Shown one piece after another: positions 21,878 to 32,956 of a stretch of DNA of 64,000 bases. Position numbers and translations under genes: made by a program. Below the pieces are notes generated by a model. That model ran no database searches. It was not told the origin of the DNA and saw only the letters and a program-made list of their open reading frames with translations. The stretch lies in the NCBI RefSeq assembly GCF_963676685.1, contig NC_092353.1, positions 10,255,734 to 10,319,733 on the forward strand. Reading direction: 5' to 3'. Numbering within the stretch: position 1 is the first letter of the stretch; each line of letters opens with the position of its first letter. Source of the DNA: Mytilus edulis (lineage: Eukaryota; Mollusca; Bivalvia; Mytilida; Mytilidae).

Positions 21878-24650
21878 TTAATAAATCAAGCTTTTACCCA
21901 TAGCAGTCTTCATTAGCCATTCTGCGAACTTATGAATTCCTGTTTCTTCAGAATACTTCTTTCCGTTTATATCCATTTTCGTCTTATATGCTAGTCTTAA
22001 CGGAAGGAAAGCTAAGTGAGCCAAGGAATGGCATGACATAACCTGTAGTCGTCCAAAGTGTATATTCTTTACTAAGCAGTAACAACTGACGAAAACGCCA
22101 TCAACTAAAAGGTTTCCGTTCAATGTTAATGGGGCGTATAAACCTTGTCCGTTTACTTCTTCAATGGACCGAACAGTTGATTTGACAAACACCCTACATT
22201 CTTTGCTTTGTTCAAAAGTGTGTAACGTATCACCAACATTCAACGCTTTCGCATGGCAAGCTGCTTTATAACGTCCAGAAAAGATAATATGCTCCGCCGA
22301 AATCTCTAATGTTCCGTAATCATGAATGATTCTTACAAATTTAGATTCTGTGTTTTCAACCTTATGTATCCATGCAATTATTGTGTCGTCGGTTATATTT
22401 CCATTTCTGTCCACACTTAAAACTTGTTCTCCAATATGTACATTTTCCAAAGCCTTTTTTCCGCCATGTAAAAGTGTTATGGAAGCATTTGAAGGAAAGC
22501 ACCTCGTAGCTTTGTTTGATGCTCCAACTGATTCTCTCGTTTTGTTTTCGAGTATTTTCATATCGGCGTTTATCTTACTTGCCTTTTGCATCTCGTGACT
22601 TTTATTCTCATCTATTTGTTCTATTAACTGATATATCGGACAGAGTTTTGGTGATCTTGTTAGCGGTGCTGGTTTGTAACGTAAAGATTTTACCCATTCT
22701 TCCAATTCTTCAGAACTCACACTTTCAAGAGACAATTTGATGTTTGGTAGTTCGCCACCTTTCCATTCTAGTTTTGTAGTAGACATGTGAATTTCCTCGT
22801 GTGATATGCTGGAACACATTGATTGTCTGTCGAAGTTTATTGATGCTCCAGTCTGCAGTGAATGATATCTCATTGATAACTCACCCATTACATGGGTACA
22901 ACGGTCTTCTTGTACAAGAGTCTCACTTCCACGCATAAGAGCTGATCCATGTATTGAACCACCAAGTTTTACCCCTATTATAAAATGGTTTCCCCATTTG
23001 TTACAAAATGCATTCCATTTCATCAAGTTATCCTTATCATTTTCATCGTATTTTGAAGGAAGTGCGCAAACGGCTTCTTTAAATTCTTCACTAGGTATGT
23101 ACGGATCATTCAAATCAACTTCATGTAGTGTGTGTTCAATTAGGAATGAAACTTTGTGGTACTTCTGCTCAGTAGAGTTTCTTTCTTTATCTTCCATATT
23201 GTAACCACTTCGTACATTCATTTCACAACCCCCTAGATGTGATGAGATATCGCCCCCAAATTTTAACTCCTTCAAGCGTTGTTTTTTATACTCTTCATGA
23301 TTTCGGGCGGACTCGCATATAATATCATGATTACTACAGTCATAAAATGTTGTATTTCCAGGATACCCAAGTCGTCCGTGATTATTTGTCAACTGTACTG
23401 GACACTTCTGTGTTTCAGTGTCGTGAAATATATTGAAGCCCTTACCTATTGGACATACAATTCCAGATGACTCTTCATACTTTAGTCCAAACAATGCTTT
23501 TAGCATCTCTTCCATTTTTATTGAAATTTCAACAGGATGAACGGTGGCTTTCAATCGGTTTATGGACATGCATTGAATGTCTTTCGGCTGTTTTATCTTT
23601 AAGTCAGTTAATCTGTATTTTAAGACCATAACAGCGTTTTCAATTTCTTTTGAATTGTTTTGCTCTCTGTATTTATTTAACATTTTGCATATTGGGGTGT
23701 TTGGTTCCGTTATGACAAAATCTCTTAATAACGTGTACAACTTTTTTTCTTCTGACTCTTTAATGTCGGTTTCAGAAATTGTTAATCCTTTCTCTGGCGT
23801 TTCATTACCTGGTCTAAAGCATATCGCTACAGCTTCGTGTCCTATTTCGTCGTGTGCACTATTCAAAATTTTCTTACAAGCAAGAAACAATTCCATAGGT
23901 TGATTTTGTCCATTTGGTAATACATGCCATTCTCCATGTTCTTTCAGTCCAAATTTGTTTGGTTTATTTTCTTGAACTACTATACTTGGTCGAATACCTA
24001 GATGTCCAGATACTAAACATAGTATTTGTGTCTTTAGTTCTAATACTTCTTGTTTCCATAACTCCGTAACTTCCGTACCCAGACTTGCAACATGAGTCAA
24101 CACGATCACTAGGTTGGTATTTTTTTTGTCTATTACTTCTAATTTTTTTATTCCATACAGCAGTTTTGCTAGTCTCGATCTTTTACCGGTAATTCGGTTA
24201 TCTGTACTGTCAATTACCAAAAATACAAGATTTGGGAAATTGTCTTGTAAAAACTTGTGATTCTTTTTAAAATGGAGGATGGTTGCCATATTTTTTGCTT
24301 CTTGTTCTAAGCCATCGTCATCACAAAAACCTGGAGTGTCAATGAACGAAAGACGTAATTCTTTTACTCTCCACTCTTCAGATGTCATTTTTACAAAATA
24401 CTCCTCAGTTGAACGTTGTTCTGAACAGAAATCATTAACTGTTGCGAGGTTTTTTCCAAATAGATAGTTGATTGTTGAACTTTTCCCAGAACCAGTTAAC
24501 CCTAATAATAAAATGAAGGCTTGCGATGGGGATCTTTTTGTATTCATCGCATTACTTGACATTTTCAAAGCTGGATGATCCTTATATTTCGAATATGCTG
24601 AGATAAGTTCCTCCTTATTCCTAGGTAAGTTTGGTATCCATGGAAATAAT
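21878..24650 (-). CDS. P-loop GTPase - MACPF - Hedgehog-type Hint fusion
   Basis: Residues are numbered by codons from 24664. GTPase (about 45-300): Walker A GLTGSGKSS at 55-63, DTPG at 109-112 and a G4-like LTH at 189-191, most like the AIG1/septin side of the family. MACPF (about 400-690): IGKGFNIF at 406, signature WGNHF at 557 with VKLGG, GGELP at 636, EEWVKSL and CPIYQLI. Hint/Hog (722-928): nucleophile Cys in TRCFPSN (Cys722), SAEH at 789-792 for the TxxH motif, YAPLTLNG, GVFVSCY (Cys861), AHLAFLPLRLAY and GIHKFAEWL, colinear with the whole Hedgehog C-terminal domain. There is no signal peptide. The frame enters through an acceptor (TTTATTTTCAG, exon edge 24650), so a 5' exon is expected; otherwise ATG 24562 is the first start. 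By family knowledge, Hint would cut before Cys722 and could add sterol; that is inference. Confidence 0.93.
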
Positions 24651-24904
24651 CTGAAAATAAACAATAATGTATGAATATTTTCTTATAATTTTAAAAATTG
24701 CATAAATTGCCTTCGAAAGTGAGCGTTTAAAGTATATTTTTATAATCTTAAATATTTATAAAAGTAATTATTCGAATTTTCCCTATATTTCTTGATATTC
24801 ACTATAAATATTCAAGTAAATAAATCAAGGTATCCTCAATTCCTCTTTGCCTCAAACATAAACCATTTGCCTAGAGTCAGTCTCATAGTCAACATATGTT
24901 GATA

Positions 24905-25130
24905 TGATTTTAAGGCTTTTCCACCTCAGGAATAGATAACCTTAGCTGTATTTGTCAAAACTTTAAGGAATTTTTAGTTTTCAATGCTCTTCAACCTCGT
25001 ACTCTATTTTGCCTTTTAATCATTTTTTTATTCGAGCGTCACTGATGAGTCTTTTGTAAACGAAACGCGCGTCTGGCGTATTTATAAAATTTTAATCATA
25101 GTATCTATGATGAGTTTATTTAATACATTT
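24905..25130 (+). repeat. Retrozyme-type repeat with one hammerhead
   Basis: Shares AGGCTTTTCCACCTCAGGAA, ATAACCTTAGCTGTATTTG and CAATGCTCTTCAACCTCGTA with the copies at 18560-18660 and 42600-42800. After these come a ribozyme at 25036-25079 and GTATCTATGATGAGTTTATT. Confidence 0.75.
25036..25079 (+). ncRNA. Hammerhead ribozyme motif, stem II mismatch
   Basis: Stem I GCGTCA/TGGCGT (25036-25041 and 25074-25079), core CTGATGA, GAAA at 25062-25065, stem III ACG/CGT with a CG loop, predicted cleavage after C25073. Stem II is GTCT/AAAC with one C-A mismatch where the family has AGAC, so activity may be reduced. Confidence 0.75.
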
Positions 25131-25364
25131 AGCTAAGAGAAGGACTATTTGTTATTCACAGACACAATGAAATGACCATAACGATTATATCTTCAATATA
25201 TAAAGTGCCATTTTTTCAATTAAAACTCGCCAGAAATTCAAGTTAAAGTATTTAAGGCATTGCAGAGGCTTTCTTTATCATTTAATCTTCATGGTTATGC
25301 ATAGTCTGCTAACATATTAATAATAGTTTTGAACATTCAAATCGGTATGATGTGGATCAATTTG

Positions 25365-25470
25365 AAAAGAGGGGCGAAAGATACCAAAGGGACAGTAAAA
25401 CTCGTAGATCGAAAACAAACTGACAATGCCATGGCTAAAAACGAAAACGACTAACAGATAAATAAAAGTA
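25365..25470 (-). repeat. Penelope-like family A 3' tail, antisense
   Basis: GAGGGGCGAAAGATACCAAA, GGGACAGTAAAACTCGTAGA and AACTGACAATGCCATGGCTA are the reverse complement of the end of the element at 28381-29570. Confidence 0.8.
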
Positions 25471-27318
25471 CACAAGAGATGGTTTTATTTTTCACCCTGT
25501 TGACCATATATAGACCAGTTAAAAAAACCCGGCCCAAAATCAAAATTTTTGAACGATTGGGCACGCCAAAGAACACTAATGATTTATTTAATGAAGAAAT
25601 AAAACAAAAGTTTAATTTAAGTTTGGAGCGGCTTGAAAGAAAACGGGCACAAAATCAAAAGTCTTAATCACTGTCAGATAGGGAATATCAAACAGACGCC
25701 AATTATTCATTCCTTTACGAAATAGAAAAAAGGGTAATTTTGGAACCCAATTCGAATTAGCTTGAATATTATGCCTGAAATGAAAATAAAAATACTACTC
25801 AGTTAGATTAAGCATATCTAAGAAAAATAAATATGTTTGATGAACTCAACCTAAATTTAATTTTGTCAAGAGACCTTTCACACATTAATATGGATGTATT
25901 TCAAAATGGTGCCGAAAATCAAAATTGTAATTTCTGTTCAAAGGGAAATAATGCAATATAAACAAGAGTCCAGATGACATAGACAATTCAGTTTAAAGGG
26001 AAATAAGTAAAATTCATATTATAAAAATCAATTTGCTTCTGACATCTCTACATTCAAAAACTAGACCAATTTAAATCGTGTAAATTAAACTTTGCCTTAA
26101 TTTAGTTATAGAAAACAACATAATTAAATATGAAAATACGCCAAAGCGTTTTCATGTTAATGAATGGACACTGTTTGGCAGCCGCAAGCCCGCCCAGGCG
26201 GCCGTACATCCCCAAAATCAATAACCGATTTTTATTTTGACTACCCGATTAACAATCAAACACAATCAGTAAAAATAGTCGTCGTATAAACAAAACATAA
26301 ACAGATTTAAATTCAACTACGCTGGTGACACTGATAACGTAATAAAATGTTTAAACACAAAAACGTTGTTTTGGAATAAAATAATTGAATTAAAGACAAA
26401 TTCAAAAATATGCATTCATGCTTTAAAAAAAACCCAATTAAACTTACCTCTGCTTATTATTCAAAATGTCTAAAAATATACACTGAAATTCAAACTATAT
26501 CAATAAAAAATTTATCTCTAAAATTATTTACGATGGTGTACCTATTTTCAACTATGATTCCATTTCATATTTCTTTTCTTGTGAAATGCATCTCAGAATT
26601 TAGACTTTGATAAAACACAGTTTCTGACCCAGGATGAATGGGGCCTATGTATTTAATGCTGCATTATTCTAATTCTAAATACATTGTTGAAAACAGCATT
26701 TTAACGAAGCCAGAAAATAATAAAGTTTGGACCCTTTAGACCTTAATGTGGACTAATTTGATAACAGGACCCTCATTCTAAATAAAATATTATATTCAGC
26801 ATATGAAAGAATCCCATTTTTTTCAATTTTTGTTGAAATCAAACAATTTTAACCAACTAGAATACTGTGTCAAAGAAAAAATATACAAAATTAAAGAAAG
26901 TTAATTATTGACACTTTTAAACAATTTGAAAATACGCCCAACATGCCTTTTAATGCATGAAACCTTGTTGTAAAATTTCAAAGAGTAAAATAACCAACAA
27001 AAAAAAATCAGAGAAAAAATGGAAACGAAAATTTCGTAAATAAAACGGCAATCCTCAACACATCAAACGAATGCATAACAGCTGTCATATTCCTGACATA
27101 GTACAGACAATTTCTTACGTTATCAAAGGTGGGTTTAATGTCATATAGATCAATACTCTTATGCACAATCATGAAACAATGAAAATAATTGTATTGGCCC
27201 CTTGTTTACCCTTCATTTCTTAGAAGTTGCGTCAATAGCCCCTAAAATTAATACCAACCTTCAACATGTGAAATGGAACACTGTGCTACAATTTCATAGA
27301 TATCCATATACTAATTAA
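25471..27318. other. Presumed intronic or intergenic DNA
   Basis: No supported gene. A + strand stretch at 25479-25740 reads as a lysine/arginine-rich peptide broken by stops (FERLGTPKNTNDLFNEE, LERLERKRAQNQ) and may be a worn mobile-element ORF. 27080-27125 contains the dispersed motif GTCATATTCCTGACATAGTA. Confidence 0.35.
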
Positions 27319-27459
27319 GAAATAATTCATGGAAGCCATAGATTTGTTGTAAATTTACACATGGCCTGGGCCGTGATATTCGAATTTTATCCTGAGCGTT
27401 AGCCATGGCCAGGCCATGTGTAAATTTACAACAAATCTATGGCTTCCATGAATTATTTC
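27319..27459. repeat. Perfect 51-bp inverted repeat, 39-nt loop
   Basis: Arm 27319-27369 (starting GAAATAATTCATGGAAGCC and ending CACATGGCCTGG) is the exact reverse complement of arm 27409-27459. No mismatch was found over 51 bp, and the loop is 27370-27408. It is either a very young foldback element or a sequence kept perfect by gene conversion. A transcript would fold into a long uninterrupted duplex. Confidence 0.95.
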
Positions 27460-28380
27460 GATTCTAATAGGACGATGGGAATACCGTGTGTGTGGCTGTT
27501 CTATTTTACCCACTGTTCGATAAATGTAAAACAAATCTAATAAACCTGCATGAATGATTTCTTAACTAACGGCTAGAAAAAAAATGTGATTACTTTTTTT
27601 ACTTCTCAGTAAACCCAACATTTGCAATTCTTAATTTACATTTTTTATCGTAAGCTACCGTCAAATTCACTGTTGACATGTTGTAACAAAGGAGCCGCCA
27701 TGTTGACTTGCTGAAATCGGTAAATGTGCGAATAATGCAATACAACAGAAAACAAGCAACACCTACCTCAATACTTTATTTTAAGGCAATTGTATCCGAG
27801 TTTAGAAGGTAAACGCAATAGAAAAACCTTCAGCTTTGACGTTTTCATTCGTATGACGTTTTCATTCGTATGACGTCATGTTTTGAAATGACGTTAATGC
27901 GCAAAAATCATTACTGGAATTTCGCGGAACTTTAATTTTTTTTTTGTGTCCATTTTTCCGTTCTCTTATGTGTAAATTCTTTTTGTTATGCATCAGAATT
28001 AGAATAAATGTTCTGTAGGGTTTTATTCAATTGTAATTGTTAACACAGCGAAATCCACAACCGTTTACACATAGGTTACGTTACATATGGATTTACGTGG
28101 GAGGCATATTTAAACAGCCATTTGTGTACATCTTGGAGTCTGCGCTAAGTATAGATATATCGAGAATTTTATCACGGTGTTGTTTACAAAGCGAAAGAAG
28201 CACGTCATATAAGAATACTCAAGTTATTGTCTGCAAACCAAGAAATGCTTCATTTTTGGTCCCTTTTGGAGTCCAAGTTACTAAAAAACTACGACAATGT
28301 TCTGTAAAATCAATCCAAATCCTCTTATTGTGAAATAAAAACTTGTACTAAAATTTCATTGAGATCAATACACTTGCATA
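27460..28380. other. No gene seen
   Basis: Contains a short direct duplication GACGTTTTCATTCGTAT near 27839-27873. The + strand frame at 28037-28333 has no recognisable motif and ends just before the Penelope-like RT. Confidence 0.35.
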
Positions 28381-29258
28381 AAACATTTGACTTTTCTACC
28401 CTGTACACAAGTATTCCACATTCCAAACTAAAAGACAAATTGAAAGAGTTGATATTACTTTGCTTCATAAAAAAGAATGGCCAACGTAGATACAAGTATC
28501 TTGTCTTAGGGAGGGATAAATCCTACTTTGTAAAGAATCACTCTGATTCAAACAAAAAATTCTCTGAAACTGATATTATCAAGATGCTTGATTTCTTGAT
28601 TGACAACATATTTGTTACGTTCGGAGGACGTGTTTTTCAACAGACTGTCGGCATTCCAATGGGAACAAACTGTGCCCCTCTACTCGCCGACTTGTTTCTT
28701 TATTATTATGAGGCTGACTTCATGCAGGAACTTCTTAGGAAGAAAGATAAGAAGTTAGCAATATCCTTTAACTCTACTTTCCGCTATATAGATGATGTTC
28801 TTTCACTAAACAATTCAAAATTTGGTGACTATGTGGAACGCATCTATCCAATCGAACTAGAGATAAAGGATACTACAGATACAGTTAAGTCGGCTTCATA
28901 TCTTGACTTACATCTAGAAATTGACAATGAGGGTCGGTTGAAAACAAAACTTTACGACAAAAGAGATGATTTCAGCTTTCCAATTGTGAACTTTCCATTT
29001 CTAAGTAGCAACATTCCAGCAGCACCTGCATACGGGGTATATATCTCCCAATTGATACGATATTCCCGTGCTTGCATTTCCTATCATGATTTTCTTGATA
29101 GAGGTTTGCTGCTCACAAGGAAGCTATTAAACCAAGAGTTCCAAATGGTGAAGTTGAAATCATCCCTTCGTAAATTTTACGGACGCCATCACGAGTTGGT
29201 TGACCGTTATGGAATAACCGTTTCACAAATGATATCGGATATGTTCCTTACGTCGTAA
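28381..29258 (+). CDS. Penelope-like reverse transcriptase, partial ORF
   Basis: About 292 codons open to TAA with no internal stop. Motifs in order: FDFSTLYTSIPH, GRVFQQTVGIPMGTNCAPLL, TFRYIDDVLSLNN (catalytic YIDD), ASYLDLHLEID, YDKRDDFSFPIVNFPFL, YGVYISQLIRYSRAC, RKFYGRHHELVDRYG. Both Asp of the catalytic motif and the upstream Asp are kept. No ATG opens the frame: it extends 5' only to a TTG at 28359, and the RT N-terminus is missing. No GIY-YIG nuclease follows. Uninterrupted coding in a 5'-truncated copy suggests a recent insertion. It lies inside the proposed long intron of the fusion gene, on the opposite strand. Confidence 0.88.
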
Positions 29259-29570
29259 CTACAATCCCCTTCCCTTTCATGAATATGACCTACCGAATTA
29301 GACTATTTACCGGATTTGTAATCACTTAAGCAACACGACGGGTGCCACATGTGGAGCAGGATCTGCTTACCCTTCCGGAGCACCTGAGATCACCCCTAGT
29401 TTTTGGTGGGGTTCGTGTTGTTTATTCTTTAGTTTTCTATGTTGTGTGATGTGTACTATTGTTTTTCTGTTTGTCTTTTTTATTTTTAGCCATGGCGTTG
29501 TCAGTTTGTTTTAGATTTATGAGTTTGACTGTCCCTTTGGTATCTTTCGTCCCTCTTTTTGCACACAACT
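28381..29570 (+). mobile_element. Penelope-like retroelement (family A), 5'-truncated
   Basis: An open RT frame is followed by a 3' region with GGGTGCCACATGTGGAGCAG, TTACCCTTCCGGAGCACCTG, TTTAGCCATGGCGTTGTCAG and GACTGTCCCTTTGGTATCTT. The same 3' region recurs without the RT at 57250-57575, and antisense at 25365, 55295 and 63070. The 5' edge near 28381 cuts the RT. Confidence 0.85.
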
Positions 29571-30275
29571 TGAAATTTCTTTCTTTATTTGAAATATACT
29601 ATGTCTTAACATAGCATCGACAAACTTCTCTGTCTTAGTGTAAATAGGTAAAAAAAAATGTTATTTATGAATATTATCTATACTTGATCATATTAGAGTA
29701 AGGAATCTTAGAATTATCATCCCTAGCTTTAACTGCCGAAACAGTTAAATAATATCGTTGCTGCATGTGTGTTATTTAATAACAAAATTTTGAAAACAAA
29801 AGATTTCAAAAAATTCGTGTCAATGGGACCTGCATTATCATAATTACTTACTCTGCGCTAAATTGCATGGCAATTTAAAGAACAGGTTAGGCTGATAAAT
29901 ACCCCTGTACAATTTTAAAATATCAAATCTTTTGGAGACATCACTTCACTAGTGTAAATATCTATGCAAAGACTTAAAACATCAAAGGTACTAACCGGAT
30001 ACTTTTGTACTGCAACCAAATATTTTTAGATAGTTTTTATTAACATAAAGCTGTGTTTCTTTGTTTTTCATTTATATATAGTTAATGTTATTCCACCAGT
30101 TTTAAATACTGTTTGAACATTATCTCTACATACTTGTATTGTTTGCAGATATCAATCTTAATTATAATGCTTTAGCAAACATTAATACAAACAAAGCAGG
30201 CAATCCTGCAACTTGTTAGCATTAGTATAACAGACAAGATGGGCTTGTTGATAATACACTGTCTCTTCATATAAA
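29571..30275. other. No gene seen
   Basis: AT-rich sequence without recognisable features. Confidence 0.35.
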
Positions 30276-30510
30276 TATAATGGCATTTGATGCGACTGTC
30301 ATACAAGGGAGAGTTTTAGCGCTATAAAACCAGGTTCAATCCAGCCGTTTTCCTACATTTGAAAATGCCAGTACCAAGTCAGGAATATGACAGTTGTTTT
30401 GACATTCGTTTGATGTGTTTTATTATTGATTTTGCCATTTGATTAGGGACTTTCCGTTTTGAATTTTCCTCGGAGTTCAGTATTTTTGTCATTTTACTTT
30501 TTTCTTCAAG
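30276..30510 (+). repeat. Dispersed repeat with CCTCGGAGTTCAG end
   Basis: ATTTGATGCGACTGTCATAC, CCAGTACCAAGTCAGGAATA, TGACAGTTGTTTTGACATTC, GATTAGGGACTTTCCGTTTT and TTTTCCTCGGAGTTCAGTAT. A near copy is at 39720-39940, with worn pieces at 8640-8740 and, antisense, 34190-34265. Confidence 0.8.
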
Positions 30511-30519
30511 GAAACCATT

Positions 30520-31165
30520 TTATTATGACAAAAGAGAAAACTTTATAATTTTAATATCAATGAATTTCCGAATAAATGTGGTTACATTAAAATTGAGAGT
30601 AAATCATATGTTAAATTTTTAGGTATCGTTCTTAACAAATATTTATCTGATGAACAGATTGTTGATAATAGTATGAAAAAGGCTAGTCAGGCCTATCCAA
30701 GAAACAAAAAGACAATCGTTGTGTTATTAAATAAAGTTCTACGGTTTATACTATATCTTCCGAATCAATGTGAATGAATGTAAACAAGGGATTGTTTAAT
30801 GTTTGTAACAGAGTTAAACAACTTAATCATTCTTTTGATGATTTTCACGACAAATGTCTACAATACTTGAAGATGGTTTTTCAAGAACTTCCTGGAATAG
30901 GAACACTAGAAAAACTGCCTACAACTTTTATGTTCAAAATCTCATTTTAATGGATTAAAAACTGGAATGCTTTGCTAGATACTGTAAAAGGTACAAGTAT
31001 GCATGTGAATTCAAAAATAAAATTTAAGTATGAAGTACAAAAACACACATGAGTAAACAGTAGTCTTTTGAACATATTTGAAATATCAAAGTGGAGATAT
31101 GATCCCTCTGAACATTATGACGGCAAAAAGTGTCTACACATTCCTCTAAACAGTAGTCTAGTAAA
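30520..31165 (+). pseudogene. Decayed coding-like segment, unknown element
   Basis: Read in shifting + frames this gives protein-like runs: SYVKFLGIVLNKYL (a phrase common in non-LTR RTs), then KGLFNVCNRVKQLNHSFDDF, CLQYLKMVFQELPG and LEKLPTTFMFKI, and after a stop NIFEISKWRYDPSEHYDG. Stops and frameshifts separate the runs. The first piece suggests a LINE; the later pieces I do not recognise. Confidence 0.4.
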
Positions 31166-31439
31166 AATAGATGAACAATTTGGCTAACTTGAAAAAAGTT
31201 GCAATTGAATTCCAAAAGGCTTTCTTTGCAAATACTAGAAGTCTACCACGATGCCTTAGCCTTTTGGATGAAACATATCAAAATGTGTCAAAAATAGTGG
31301 GAAAACTACATGAACTCGGGAAAGATTGTAAAACATGTATTTTGGAAGATAAGCCTTCAAACCAAGAGTTTTACAACAGTTAATTCAGCGCTTATGAAAT
31401 GAAATAATAATTTTTTTGTTTTTCTTTAAAAACACGAAA

Positions 31440-31991
31440 GGAGTAGGTAAGGACCGATTTTGTTCATTTGATGAAAGATTTTGGATATTTTTTAAACACC
31501 CCAGTGTCACTTTGGTAGATCCAAATAAGTTATGTGAAAGATTCAAACGGATTTAGTCATTAAAGCTTCAATATAAAAAAAATCTATCAAATATGCATTA
31601 ATATGTTACTTTTCAGATAGTTTATGTCAAAAATGAAGGTGGCCGCATCTATGTTCATCCTCAACCTTTATATATGTTATGTATTATCATCTTGGTACAA
31701 CTTACATTTAAATACTAAGAATGATCACACATGCGGCCACATCCATTTAAGACGGAAACCGTCTACAAATTAACTCAAATGCTAAAATTGGGAAGATTTC
31801 AGTAGTTTAGCATGACTTAATGCTGCTAGTACCCGATAAATGTGCATTGTGTTGTCATAAACAGCCTATATTTGTGTAAAGAAGTATTCTACTTTCCAAA
31901 AAATAATTAAAAAAATTACATTTTAACAATATTAATTTTTGTAAAACTGCTATATTATGGGGCCAAAAAGGGCTGTTACTGAACCTACTCC
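31440..31991. repeat. Possible TIR element with nested inverted repeat
   Basis: GGAGTAGGT at 31440-31448 is mirrored by ACCTACTCC at 31983-31991. Inside, GTGGCCGCAT near 31640 is mirrored by ATGCGGCCAC near 31731. Terminal repeats are short, and no target duplication was established. Confidence 0.5.
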
Positions 31992-32952
31992 AAAATAAAA
32001 ACATCATGTTGAAATTTGCGATTCACAAAACGTGAATTGATCACCAAAACATACAGGAAAAATATAAAAATGGTAATAGAAGTTTATTTGATCTAATTTT
32101 TAAAGTTTAAACATATTGTGCATCATAAGCCTATTTGGCTGGCTGAATCATTATGTCAATACTCAATGTACATTATATTGTATGAAACGTCGCAAGATAC
32201 TGGTGTCATCTAACGTTACACACTCAAAGACGTAAGCCAAAATAAAAACGTTGGAATGCATGTTGTTCAGATGACTTTTTACAATAAATTGTAAAGGATT
32301 AATTGTTTTTTCTTAGATAAAAGATGTTAAGCTTAAGTTTTATTAACAAATAAAAAATAAAAAAAGTAACTTGAATTGAAACCATTTGTTTTATATACAT
32401 TTTAATTATAAAGGCAATCGATTACTTTTTTATGGATAAACTATGCACTGCAAATGCACTAATCTTTGCACTCCAGAATGTCAAGGCGAAAGGACTATGG
32501 CATACATAGCATGTCAGTTCTGCACAAGGGAATTAGCGGGAACAATTATTATTGCTGGTTTTTTTTCTATTAATTTGTATTATAGCGGATCCGACTATTA
32601 TAGTCCGGAAAACACTTCAGTTCGCCGAGAAAATATCTCCCAACCTCTCTATGAATCGGTAGAGCTTCAACATAAAACATTAATTTTAAAGTTTTCTTAT
32701 TAAGCAACAAAATAAAATAGCCGTATTCCAAATCGTCTGTGAAAACCGTAATAATGACAATTAGACGGAACGTTAGAAGTATATTTTATTAAATAACGTC
32801 AAAATCGTATGTTGGGACATTGTATCGGACATTTTAGTTTTATCTGATATCTCGGATATTAGATTTAATTTATGGGAATTTAATATCAAAATAGAGATAA
32901 TGTTTTGTATTTTTATCCATTATAATTTTTTTATGTAGCGAATGGCACTGTA
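31992..32952. other. No gene seen
   Basis: AT-rich. The open frame at 32443-32703 has several Cys residues near its start but matches no domain I know. Confidence 0.35.
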
Positions 32953-32956
32953 TTAA

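Noticed and set aside
22326..23903. Series of + strand frames over the fusion gene
   Set aside because: Antisense translations of the GTPase-MACPF-Hint exon, with no motif of their own.
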